A stretch of DNA of 64,000 nucleotides, taken from Triglochin maritima (lineage: Eukaryota > Streptophyta > Magnoliopsida > Alismatales > Juncaginaceae). The translations under genes and the position numbers were made by a program. Shown one piece after another: positions 24,036 to 34,249 of the stretch (its first letter is position 1; each line of letters begins with the position of its first letter). A model generated the notes under the pieces. It saw only the letters and a list, made by a program, of their open reading frames with translations, did not search any database and was not told the origin of the DNA. Location of the stretch: assembly GCA_963682175.1 (NCBI GenBank), contig OY821772.1, forward strand, positions 51,420,925-51,484,924, given 5' to 3'.

Positions 24036-24472
24036 CCAGTTGAGCCCATTGCTGCGGTGGCACGTAAGAACGATTATGAATGACAAACAATTACTTAACA
24101 CTCGAGTGGAGATTTTTTTACTTCAAAATGTTTGTCTGTAGAAGTGCAGCTCTCTAAAAAAAAGGAAATCTGTGACAAGAAGACAGTAATTCATTTTTTC
24201 ATTTATCTGCAGCTGCAATACAATTTGCTCGCACCGAAGGGCTGATACCAGCTCCGGAACCAACCCATGCAATCGCTGCCACTATCAGGGAGGCGAAACA
24301 TTGCAAGGAGACCGGAGAAGCAAAAGTCCTGTTAATGGCAATGTGTGGTCATGGTCACTTTGATTTGGCCTCCTATGAGAAGTACTTGCAGGGTAAAATG
24401 GTCGACTTAGCATACTCCGAGGAGAAGGTGAAGGCATCAATGACCAGAATCCCCAAAGTCGCCAAACATTAG
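20195..24472 (+). CDS. TSB2-type: Tryptophan synthase beta chain, type 2 (TrpB2), plastid-type
   Basis: Six exons join in frame: 20195-20249, 21061-21403, 21490-21706, 22176-22713, 23354-23452 and 24213-24472, giving 503 residues; all introns are GT-AG. The enzyme is PLP-dependent and condenses indole with serine to tryptophan. The type-2 form carries a long N-terminal extension and is thought to act without a stable alpha-subunit partner. Visible features are a leader of about 50 residues, probably plastid-targeting; [13 protein letters not shown], typical of TrpB2; the PLP lysine K161 in [13 protein letters not shown]; the phosphate-binding loop GGGSN at 313-317; and [11 protein letters not shown] near the C-terminus. 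The short first exon (18 residues) is the weakest part, but its phase fits exon 2 exactly and exon 2 is open from its acceptor. No defects were seen. Confidence 0.95.
23830..24195. repeat. Degenerate duplication and (TAT)n microsatellite in TrpB2 intron 5
   Basis: Two diverged copies of a ~165-bp segment lie side by side. Both contain CCAGTTGAGCC, a TTTTTTT run before (TTTGGAATG/CAAAATG)TTTG, and GTG(A/C)AGCT(T/C)TCTAAAAAA. Between them is a TAT trinucleotide run of about 11 units (about 24002-24034). Confidence 0.6.
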
Positions 24473-26099
24473 CTAATCACACCGAGTTTTGGTGAAAAAA
24501 AGATCTTATGTGTGTGTTTTTATTGGAAATATCAGAAACTATGCCTATCTGATGTGGTCAATGGATGTTCCTTCTTCCTTTACTGAACTTGAATAGAAAT
24601 AATGGAATGCAATGGGACATTCTACTACAAGCTCCATAGCAATGAGCCAATGGTTCAAACATACTTAGCATTTTTATTAAACAATTCCAATGTAAAAGTT
24701 GTTACAATCTTATCAGTTAAATTACTTCTGTCAACAAAAGATGAATGACTAAAATGGAAAGAAACTAGCTGTATCATACAATAGAACAAGAGAATACTAG
24801 GTTTCAACCATGGCAGTAACTTTAAATGGGTCAGTAACTAAACATAATGTTCAAGGGACAAAATATTCAACTTCATACAAATCAACATTTAAAGTAGATG
24901 ACATTTCAAAAATGTCGTTTTATATTTGGTGCTCTACTTAAATATAATATCTTGATACTCCATGATTCTTAAGATCAAACGATTATCTTAGGTTCTTCTC
25001 ATGTGCACTAGGATCCAAACATTCCACATGGGTTTGTTCTTATTCCATGTGACTGGCACTATAATTCCACAAAATAGATTAGTTTAAGATAATATTATAG
25101 TTGTCAGCTTATAATATGAACATAGGTTTTTGTTTATAGAAAATATATGAATATAGGTTGTTTTTTGAAATAATATAAATATAGGTGGTTGTTGTGGCAT
25201 TTTTTGTTGGAGGGCTCTTCCAAGGTTCCAGTAACTTTGTACAATTGTACTTCTTTTCTTCCTTGTTTTTGTTTGTATTCTATTTTTCTAATGTTGGCAT
25301 TTAAAAAACAACTACTTTCAAACATTTCAATTAAGATGACACAAATTGGCTCTGCTTCTGAAAACTGATCAATCTTTTTGAGATTTAAAATGCTGTTACG
25401 GACAACATTGTCGAATAAATTGCTTTCAGACCTTAATTTCAGAGGGCATGGAATAAATTAGTATATATTGTAAAATATTCCTTCTAAAATTACATATTTG
25501 CAGCTTTTTAAAAGCTCTCATAAATACCCTGTTACCATAACAATCTGCATTTCTGTCTCATCTGTCAGTTTGAGCCACATATAAAGTACGTCTAAACCTT
25601 AACCATAAAGATCGGTGGAATTTGGTGCAAACGTGTATGAAATTGGAGATTTAAAGGTAGATCCGATGAAACGAGGGAATACTTTGGGAACTTGGACAAG
25701 AATTCGAAGTGATATTTGCGAAGACACTTTTATTAATAGTATATATTTGTGAAGAAACCCCAACAAACAATGATCCATAATTTCAAAAAAAAACAAAAAA
25801 ACAAACAATGATTCGTTTTTAAGTTATAAAAAATAGGTTGTACTTTTCATATATTTAATCATGCATGTGCTCTTGATCATTAATAAACCACACAGAACTC
25901 GAACAAACGGAACTTGACAAAATAACAAAAAGGGGTCATTTACAACATAAACTATAGACAAGAGAGTGAAAACATGATTAGTCAATTGAGGTGCCACTTT
26001 GGTATTTATGGTGACAACTTCATCCATCGGTAGAAATCGAATTTCTTTGCACTTACAAACTAGAGTTCTCATGGCCAAGCTGAAATGAAACATGATTAA
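24473..26099. other. Intergenic, AT-rich
   Basis: The first ~150 bases are probably the TrpB2 3' UTR. The rest shows no recognised gene, RNA or transposon with clear ends. Short ORFs here lack family resemblance. Confidence 0.45.
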
Positions 26100-26301
26100 T
26101 CAAAACGCAAGACTTCTACGTCTCGGAGAATCGGTGATTTTGAGGGTATCTTCGATAAGTTTTTGAGCCCGCCTGCTTTTGATCTCCATCCTCGTACTCT
26201 GTCTTTCCCACCTTATGGTACGGTTTTTGTGCCTTCAATCTCATCAATTTTGACTTCAAACTCCCAACCCATCTTCCCATTTGATCTCCGACGTTCACCA
26301 T
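26100..26301 (-). pseudogene. Small basic plant protein gene, frameshifted
   Basis: From the ATG at 26301 the minus strand reads a short basic protein starting MVNVGDQMGRWVGSLKSKLM and continuing RLKAQKPYHKVGK. After that frame 1 loses character, whereas the +1 frame reads STRMEIKSRRAQKLIEDTLK and then ITDSPRRRSLAF with a stop at 26100-26102. The halves resemble a family of ~65-residue plant proteins I recall (…KAQKPYKKM…MRVEIRSRKAQKLIEETLK…), of unknown function. Total length is 202 nt, one base more than a multiple of three, consistent with a single-base insertion near 26190-26205. It is either a recent pseudogene or a sequencing/assembly error. The family match is from memory and unnamed. 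Confidence 0.55.
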
Positions 26302-26640
26302 ATCTACTTACTTGTGATGGTCCAAAGAATTGAAAAACAACGTGCATGTTACATTTGCATATATATGTGGTTGGAAATGAAAACTCACCTTAGCCGGACA
26401 AAGAAGAGACTTTTGTAGTATAAGAGCTCTGCTAATGTGGAAGAGAAGTTCAAGAGCTACATATATATATGCAAGATTTTGTTTCCGAAATATCCCTCTT
26501 CTTTTCCTCTAATTACTAACAACTAATAGACAGTTTTTTGTTTATTAACTTATGTATTACTCACAAATTGCATAGTTACCCTTGTTTTCGTCCTCAGTTT
26601 AACAATTGCAATATCCCCTTTCCATAAAATGTCATTGTCA
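26302..26640. other. Upstream flank of the small frameshifted gene
   Basis: AT-rich. A TATATATATAT stretch near 26460 could serve as TATA box for the minus-strand gene. Nothing else was recognised. Confidence 0.35.
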
Positions 26641-26805
26641 TATAAACCGGTCCGGGTTTCACGAACAATTTCTACTTGTTAGTTGTTTAGAGCTAGGGCT
26701 GAGCAACAACCGGTCCGGTCCGGGTTTCGGTCCGGACCCAACCAGTCCGGTCTTCGAACCGGAGTCAATTCGATTCCGGTCCGGTCCGGGTTTTTTTCCC
26801 TTCAA
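26640..26805. mobile_element. Decayed hAT-MITE-like fragment (CCGGTCCGG-rich)
   Basis: TAGGGCTGAGCAACAACCGG begins at 26694 and resembles the left end of the MITE in FTSHI3 intron 2 (TAGGGCTGTGCA…). Several CCGGTCCGG/GGTCCGGACC motifs follow up to about 26795. A short related segment lies at 26646-26660. No matching right end or target duplication was found, so the copy is truncated or rearranged. Confidence 0.6.
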
Positions 26806-27829
26806 ATAAAGGTGATGTTGGTTTTAAATTTTCAAGGGTTCTTGTCATGTTGAGTTCCTTTAGACAAGTGACATAAAATTTTCGAACTCTTGACCTCAAG
26901 GCGTGAAGAGGATGTTTACCTAATTATATTCATAGTCCATTACGTGCCCTTCTTAGTTGTACCGAAGGATGCGTACATTGAATAATCACCTTCAACTTTG
27001 GGCCGATGGGTATTCAATTAATTGTCTATGAGTATTACACCGAGATAAGTCAAATGGAACACTCCTAATCCACCACCACGCGACCCCCCCGCCCAAAAAA
27101 AAAACAAAAACAAACCAACAACAAGAGATTAGGCATATATTGAATTGGCACATCCAATGACTGAACGTTGGGGCCCATCTTTGCTAACTACGTAGAGAAG
27201 CTTCATAGAACAAAGAAATAGTGGTTTGTCACTTCGCTAATAAGTCGTCACAACCATTTATACAGAGCCTTACAAGTATACTTTATGATCCCAGTGACTC
27301 GTACCAAAAGCAAGAGCAAGAGCACTGGCATTACAAAACTATACCCACTGGAAGAGATGACACAAATAAAGACCAAAATAAACATCACATTTTGGTTCTA
27401 AATTGCAAGCGTGCATGTCCACTCCACACAAAGGATTCAAAATTGGAACTAAAATGGCAGCCACATGTGCATTCAAACCAAATCAAACCCAAATAGGCCC
27501 ACCTAAAAGTTGCATGGCTTAATGTGTTTGGGACCTTCCTTTTACCACATAAATTCCTTAAATTTGAAGCACTCTTCTTATCCATATCTATATGGCACAT
27601 TTTTGTTCATGTCCACTTCTTCATTGGATTAGCGTCTAGTACATTCTATCATAATATGGAGTTCTGTACGGCATTATTGTATCAAATGTATACTTTTGTT
27701 ATTTTACTCTTGCAAGTTGCATTTTTGATTGGTTTATTAAGAGTTGTCCTTTTTCTAGTCATTTTTATCAATTTTCATCTCATTATTGACCTTTTTTTCG
27801 GAATTATTTTCTTGAACAATTTCGTCAAA
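26806..27829. other. Intergenic, no gene recognised
   Basis: AT-rich sequence with a C7/A10 low-complexity stretch near 27083-27105. ORFs of up to 161 codons on the plus strand at 27524-28009 are hydrophobic, run into the Copia LTR and match nothing I recognise. Confidence 0.4.
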
Positions 27830-27834
27830 ATAAG

Positions 27835-28066
27835 TGAAGAAACGCAAGTGTTTGGATTTTTATTGAAGATGTTTTTTTTCTTGTTTTTCACATTACATTT
27901 GAATTCAAAGTACAATGTTTTATATAAGTCATATTTTTATCCGTTGGGTTGGAGCGCCTCGGGAGAGAAGCGACGTGATGCTTCGGAGGAGACGTGCCGG
28001 TTGAGTTGAATGTGGTGGTTGGACGACGCGACGGTTGAGTTCTTGCGTCGGTTGGGTTCTTCAACA
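27835..28066 (-). repeat. Copia 3' LTR
   Basis: 232-bp terminal repeat, read on the minus strand, starting TGTTGAAG immediately after the purine tract and ending TTTCTTCA at 27835. Confidence 0.93.
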
Positions 28067-31000
28067 CTCCCCCTCAAGTTGGGTCCGGAAGAGGTTGAAG
28101 GTACCCAGCTTGCTGATGATCTGACTGAATTGCTTCTGGCTTAGAGCCTTGGTGAAGACATCTGCTAGTTGTTCCTTACTGGGTATGTAGGGAACAACTA
28201 TTTCCTTTGCTTGGATCTTTTCGCGAATGAAGTGACAATCAACTTCGATGTGTTTGGTCCTTTCGTGGAACACTGGATTGGACGCTATGTGTCGAGCAGC
28301 ATTATTATCGCAGAACATCTGTATGGGCATGTTAGGAGATTGTCCCATATCGTTGAGAAGTTGTTTTAACCATATAAGTTCACTAGTTGTAGATGTCATT
28401 GCGCGATACTCAGCTTCTGCACTGGATCGTGCAACAACCTTTTGCTTCTTACTCCTCCAAGTTACGAGGTTCCCTCCTACAAAGGTGCAAAAGTCTGTAG
28501 TTGATCTACGATCATGACTTCCTGCCCAATCTGCATCCGAGAAACCAGTGATACTGTTAGAGTTATTGTTTTTCATAAGTATTCCTTGTCCTGGAGTTTG
28601 TTTTATATACCTTAAAATGCGATCAATGATACCTAAGTGTGGTGTTCGAGGTGCATGCATAAATTGACTAACTATACTAACAACAAATGTTATGTCTGGT
28701 CTAGTCACTGTTAGATATATGAGTTTGCCTACAAGTCTTTGGAACTGGTGAATATCTTTGACGGGTTCTCCGTCAGTAGAGTTGATTTTGAGGTTTGTTT
28801 CTACTGGTGTGTTGGCAGGTTTAACACCAAGTTTTCCTGTTTCTGTTAATAAGTCTAGGGCATATTTCCTTTGTGATAAGAAGAAGCCCTTTCTTGAGTG
28901 TACAATTTCTATTCCTAAGAAGTATTTTAATAGGCCAAGATCTTTTATGTCAAATTTTGTTTTTAGGTAGTGTTTGACTTGACTAATTTCACTGTTAATA
29001 TCTCCGGTGATGATTATATCGTCAACATAAACTAATACTATGGTGATACCTTGTTTGTGGTTTTTAGTAAACATAGAAGCGTCAGCGGAAGATTTCAAAA
29101 AACCATAAGCAAGTAAGAAATGACTGAGTTTGGCGTACCATGCGCGTGGAGATTGCTTTAGACCATAGATAGCTTTGTTGAGTTTGCATACCTGGTTCGA
29201 GGTGACGTTGTAACCTGGAGGAGTCATATATACTTCCTCTTCAAGGTTTCCTTGTAAGAAAACATTTCTTACATCCATTTGATGGAGTTTCCAATTTTGG
29301 TTGACCGCTATGGATAGAAGAACGCGAACCGTGTTCATTTTCGCAACAGGAGCAAAGGTCTCTAGGTAGTCAATCCCGTAAGTTTGAGTATACCCTTTGG
29401 CCACAAGTCTAGCTTTGTACCTTTCTATGGTTCCATTACTGTTATATTTTATTTTATAAACCCATTTGCACCCAACATGTTTGATTCCTTGTGGTTTTTG
29501 GGTGAGTGTCCATGTGTTGTTGTTTTCTAGGGCGTTGAGTTCCTCACTCATGGCTTTGCGCCATTTTGGATCTTCTATAGCTTCTTGGAGTGTCTTAGGT
29601 TCTAAGTTATCTATTTGGGTTAGGTATGTTTTGTAGGTTGGGAGAATTTTTTCGTAGGAGATGTGGTTTTCGATAGGATAGGTAACGTGTGAGGTAACAA
29701 AGTCGTTAAATCGAGCGGGAGTACGTTTTGGACGAGTGGATCTCCTTGTTTGAGGATTTTCTTGATTGTCTTGAGGTGGAGTTTCTTCTTCTTCGTTTCC
29801 TTGGTTCCTTTCTTGTCCTTCTCTTCCTTCCATGTGGCTTTGTGGTAGAGTAGTTGTTGTAGCCGGGAGAGTCTCAGTTGTACTCCTGTTGTAGTAGAAC
29901 TCACTCTCTCTAAAGGATACATCTCTTGATATATACATTTTACAAGTATCGGGGTCAAAACATTTGTACCCCTTTTTGTTTACAGAATAACCAAGGAAAA
30001 TACATTTTACAGAGTTGCTGTCAAATTTGTCTACCCGTTTCTTGTGAACAAAACAGACACAACCAAAAACTTTAAGATGGTCTAATTGCAGTGCCCGGTT
30101 TAACAATATTCCTAAAGGTTGTTTGTTTTGAAGGACGAGACTTGGCAAACGATTAATGTGATAGGTGGCAGTTAGAACTGCGTCAGACCAAAAATATTTT
30201 GGTGTATTACTTTGAAACAACAGGGATCGGGTAACATTCAAGATGTGACGGTTTTTTCGTTCAGAAATTCCATTTTGCTCGGGAGTATTAACACAAGTAG
30301 TTTGATGAAAGATTCCGCGATTTTTTAAAAAAGTTTGAAAATTGAGACTGGTATATTCTGTCCCATTATCGGTTCTTAGAGTTTTAACTTTGAAATTATA
30401 CATGTTTTCAACAAATGTTACAAATTCGCAAAATTTTTTAAAAACGTCTGACTTATTTCTAAGAAGATAAACCCAGGTGTTACGCGAAAAATCATCAATG
30501 AATAAAACAAAATATTTGAAACCGTTGTAAGATTCGACCGGGGCGGGACCCCTGATATCGGAGTGAATTAAATCGAGCGGAAAATTAGATTTGTTTTTAG
30601 ATGTAGGAAAATGAAGTCTAGTTTGTTTTGAGAAATGACAAACATCACATGCATATTTAGGAGAAAAAGTAGGAAATAAAGTTTTTAGGACATGAGAAGA
30701 TGGATGTCCCATCCGCTTATGCCAGAGATCCTGATTAATGTTACTAGAAGTATGAAAGGCACTTTTTTGAGTATCTAAGATATAGAGTCCGTTGTTGTTG
30801 ACTCCTTTACCAATCGTCTTCCCTGTAGCTCGATCCTGAAAGAATACATCATTTGGGGTAAATATAACATCACAATTAAGGTGTTTTGTTATCCTTGCGA
30901 CAGACAGAAGGTTGGAAGTGAGGTTTGGAACATATAATACATCCTTGTTCATTTTATTTAGTAGTATGGTTTCTCCTATTCCTTTAATTTCAACTTGATT

Positions 31001-31145
31001 GTTATTTGCTACGGTTACAAACTTATTGATCATTTTGGAGTTATTTTTAATGTTTTGTAACAAGGACGAATTTCCAGTCATGTGATCGGTAGCTCCAGAA
31101 TCAATAATCCAATGGTTGTTATATTTAGATCTTGTATCAAGTATA
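28061..31145 (-). CDS. Copia pol (protease end, integrase, reverse transcriptase, RNase H)
   Basis: The frame is open through 31081 (first Met) and upstream to the protease active-site motif DSGATDHM (about 31077-31100). Numbering from that Met (1,006 residues): integrase zinc site H121, H126, C145, C148; integrase catalytic D175, D238, E274 with the usual 35-residue spacing; reverse transcriptase YVDD at 685-688; then an RNase H region with DADWAG and AEAEYRA. No internal stop or frameshift occurs after 31081, so the enzymatic part looks intact. The only visible break is the frame change between gag and pol. Confidence 0.95.
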
Positions 31146-31148
31146 TTT

Positions 31149-32312
31149 CTAAAAGTATTTGCAGAAAAAGTTTGTGGGGGAGGAAGTTATACCTGCATAA
31201 TTACCTGATCTTTGGGGAGTTGATTGCAAAAAGGCATTTAACTGGATCAGCAGCTGATCCAGATCCGGTCTGGATCCGGATCCGGGTCCGGTGCTCGCGG
31301 GTATAAGAGGGTCGGGTCTGGTGGGTCTGCTGGAGTCGGGTCGTCCTTCGTAGGATCCGACCGTTTCGCCGCGCGTGCATATAAAGTCGCGCTGATCCGC
31401 GGAAGCACCCGATTCGTCTTCCCATCTTCTCCCCCTTTCTTCGTTAGGGTTTGCTACCACGCCGTTTCCTGTTGCTCCGCCGTTGTTTTTCTTTCGATTC
31501 CGATGATCTCCCCCTCCTTCCCTTGTCGGTCGGAGGTGTGGATGTAGGAACCAGCAGGCGTTTCTACTGTGGCCTGTTTTTTTACAGTTATCGCAAGTTT
31601 CTTGAGATTTATTTCCATATCTCTGTTTATTTTTACTGGGTTGTGGTTTGCCGGCGTAAAACGCCTGAGATTCTGATGTTTGATCGGTATTCTGAGCGGT
31701 GGTCTGACGGGACTCCTCCCGTTGGATCATCGCGATGATGGTTCTGAGGTCCGGTAGTTCGGCAGTCATTAGGACTTGACTCCGGATGGCTTCATAGCTT
31801 CCGTCAAGTCCAATGAGAAACTGGTAGATTTGGTCCCTTTCCGTACGTTCGAGTATGGTTTTTGGGTCCATCGCCACTGGTTCGGAAATAGCCAGTTCAT
31901 CCCATCCGCGTTGAAGTGCCCCGAGGTACTCCGTGATGGTCTGTCCTTGTTGCTTTGTTTGCGAGATCTCTTGTTTTAGTTTAAAAATATGAGCAAAGTT
32001 TTGTGATTTACCAAATATATTCTGGACGGAGTCCCAGAGCTCTTTCACAAAGTTTTTATAGAGAAAGATCGCCCCGATCTTTGGTTGCATGGAGTTGAGG
32101 AGCCATGACATCACGAGGTGGTCCGTTGCCTGCCACTCCTCCTGTTTTGTCTCGGTGCCCTCTCCATCTGGTCTTTTTGTATTCCCGGTGATGTGTCCGA
32201 GTTTTCCTTTCCCACTGAGGGCCAGTGTGACAGCTCGCGCCCACGACAGATAGTTCTGTCTGTTGAGTGGTTGAGAAACCAGTCTGGGAGCAGCGCTTAC
32301 TTCTTGATCCAT
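31149..32312 (-). CDS. Copia gag (separate frame from pol)
   Basis: 387 codons from the ATG at 32312. It has the UBN2/retrotran-gag type capsid region of Copia elements and a CCHC zinc knuckle C-X2-C-X4-H-X4-C (C240, C243, H248, C253). The segment after the knuckle is Gly/Arg/Pro-rich and encoded by GC-rich sequence containing CCGGATCC-type palindromes (31250-31300). The frame stops at 31149-31151, overlapping a different frame that leads into the protease motif. Plant Copia elements usually carry gag-pol as one frame, so an indel in the C-rich stretch near 31170-31185 is the likely cause of the split. Confidence 0.9.
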   Translation of the reverse strand: MDQEVSAAPRLVSQPLNRQNYLSWARAVTLALSGKGKLGHITGNTKRPDGEGTETKQEEWQATDHLVMSWLLNSMQPKIGAIFLYKNFVKELWDSVQNIFGKSQNFAHIFKLKQEISQTKQQGQTITEYLGALQRGWDELAISEPVAMDPKTILERTERDQIYQFLIGLDGSYEAIRSQVLMTAELPDLRTIIAMIQREESRQTTAQNTDQTSESQAFYAGKPQPSKNKQRYGNKSQETCDNCKKTGHSRNACWFLHPHLRPTREGGGDHRNRKKNNGGATGNGVVANPNEERGRRWEDESGASADQRDFICTRGETVGSYEGRPDSSRPTRPDPLIPASTGPGSGSRPDLDQLLIQLNAFLQSTPQRSGNYAGITSSPTNFFCKYF

Positions 32313-32497
32313 TAGTGTCTTTCTTTCTTCCCCTGGGTTTGGATGTTGGGCGGTGTTCCTTCAACCCCCTCGAGGAAGAGGAAGGGGGTTTTTCGTGGGT
32401 TTTTGTTTGTGGATGTTTCTGAGGGGTCCGATGATGAGTGCAGTGAACTCTGAGGATCACCGATGATGAGAACGCGAGCTTGTATGCTCTGATACCA

Positions 32498-32746
32498 TGA
32501 AGAAACGCAAGGGTTTGGATTTTTATTGAAGATGTTTTTTTTCTTGTTTTTCACATTACATTTGAATTCAAAGTATAATGTTTTATATAAGTCATATTTT
32601 TATCCGTTGGGTTGGAGCGCCTCGGGAGAGAAGCGACGTGATGCTTCGGAGGAGACGCGCCGGTTGAGTTGAATGTGGTGGTTGGACGACGCGACGGTTG
32701 AGTTCTTGCGTCGGTTGGGTTCTTGCGTCGGTTGGGTTCTTCAACG
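32498..32746 (-). repeat. Copia 5' LTR
   Basis: 249-bp terminal repeat, read on the minus strand, starting CGTTGAAG (expected TGTTGAAG) and ending TTTCTTCA. It contains two tandem copies of a 17-bp unit that is single in the 3' LTR. Confidence 0.93.
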
Positions 32747-32751
32747 ATAAG

Positions 32752-34028
32752 TATGATCACATGACCAACTCGGGAAGATTGTTGACCTCTGTGACCCCAA
32801 GTGAAGCTATGTAATTTGAGCGTTAGTAAGAATCTCCTGGTCAGCAAAGAGTATGTCGTGCCTTTCCGCAGTTAAGGCCGATTTAAGGGGGTGATTCCTT
32901 ACGATAGCATAAGTAATGTCCTGGACCAGTTTTTGAGGGGTTAGCATCCCTCACTACAAGCAAGGAAACCAATGCCAAATTCAGAAAATAAACATAGGGT
33001 CAGCACCATTGATCCAATATCAACTTAAACAACAAAGATAATATAAGATTTTTTCAAAATTAAATAAAACTAGGAGCCCTCATTTTTTAGTTGTGTTCAA
33101 CTAAATTTCATGGTATACATAGTAAAAAAAATTGAATTATTTTACACCTATTGTTTTTAGAGCTCAAGCAAAATTCTTGCAACTCCTAGGAGGTTAATTT
33201 CATGTCATCTTGACCCTAGGTCACGAGATTGAGGGTGCCTAATGCTATATTTTTCATCCCTTTTTTGTAAAATAAAAAAGGGAATTGCACCTTGGTTGAG
33301 AAAGTTGGAAAACATGTATTAGACCAATAAGCTGTTGCTTCTTTTGTTATAATATGCAATAGATAGACCTGTACGTATAATTAGCAGCACTGGGCACCAA
33401 TATCAACAGCTTAAACAAGTTCAAACAGCAAGTTCACCAGTTGGTGGACAATTACCCACCAGTCTCTTCATCTGAAGGAAACCCAAGATGGGATAAGCAG
33501 TAAATCCAAGCGGCCGAGCCTAATAGTTTTATCTTCCCTTTATATGCTTAGAGGATTATCCTTTGCAGAGAACGTGAAATAGTAAAACTCCAATGTAAAT
33601 TTTACAATAATCTTATACTTTGTTTTTTTGAACAATAGCAATAATCTTATACTATCCATTAAGCAACACAAATTGAAACAGCAATGGTTTTCTTCTCTCT
33701 GTTATTTATTTACTGTCACATTCATTTTAATTTGTGCTAAAAAATGCATTGTTTCCTATGGTCTTGTTTAAAGTTGGCATGTATACAGTCCATTTAACCA
33801 GGTAAAGTTATCCAAGTCGCTGGATTCTTAGTCTTAAAATATCTGAAATTACACATTGAACACCAACGATATGGAACTTCACGTACTGTAGGATATATTA
33901 TCTTAGAAAGATCTTGAAAAAGATATATTTTGCATCAATTAAATGTAAAGATTTACGAATTCAATTTTTGTTATGGTGTTGGATATAACGAATAACCACA
34001 TTGGCTATGTCCGTCAACAGTAACTATT
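32752..34028. other. Intergenic with a possible coding relic
   Basis: On the minus strand 32765-32970 reads as about 65 near-continuous codons (including VRNHPLKSALTAERHDILFA) with one TAG. This has protein-like character, but I cannot assign it to a family. The remainder to 34028 is AT-rich with nothing recognised. Confidence 0.3.
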
Positions 34029-34190
34029 GGGGTTTACGGTTTAGGGTTTAAACTTTAGGGTCTAAGGTCTACGGTTTATGGTCTAAGGTCTACGGTTTAG
34101 AGTTTATGGTTTAAGGTCTACGGTTTAGAGTTTATAGTTTAAGGTGCAGGGTCCAGAGTCTAGGGTATAGGGTTTAAGTTTTAAGGTTTA
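34029..34190. repeat. Degenerate telomere-like repeat (GGTTTAGGGTTTA variants)
   Basis: About 160 bp of variants of TTTAGGG: GGTTTAGGGTTTAAA, then repeated (A/T)AGGTCTACGGTTTA and TTTATGGTTTAAGG, then TAGGGTATAGGGTTTAAG. It reads as an interstitial array that has drifted from the plant telomere repeat. The repeats keep a 7-bp rhythm with substitutions. Confidence 0.7.
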
Positions 34191-34249
34191 CCGATTGTAT
34201 CCATCTTGATATCTGGTACAGTTGTATCCATTCGATCACAAGATCTCCA

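Larger units (their letters stand above)
27830..32751 (-). mobile_element. Ty1/Copia LTR retrotransposon, near-complete
   Basis: The element spans 27835-32746 (4,912 bp), with a perfect 5-bp target duplication ATAAG at 27830-27834 and 32747-32751. It is transcribed on the minus strand. The 5' LTR is 32498-32746 (249 bp) and the 3' LTR 27835-28066 (232 bp). The length difference is one extra 17-bp unit (GGGTTCTTGCGTCGGTT) in the 5' copy. Next to the 5' LTR is a primer-binding site TGGTATCAGAGC (32486-32497), complementary to initiator Met-tRNA. A purine tract TTGAGGGGGAG precedes the 3' LTR. By eye the LTRs differ by about four substitutions including the terminal base (TG to CG in the 5' LTR), which indicates a recent insertion. 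Confidence 0.97.

Noticed and set aside
27524..28009. 161-codon hydrophobic plus-strand ORF
   Set aside because: It is AT-rich, runs into the Copia 3' LTR and has no recognisable domain.
31201..32460. Additional ORFs on both strands within the Copia gag region
   Set aside because: Shadows of the gag frame.
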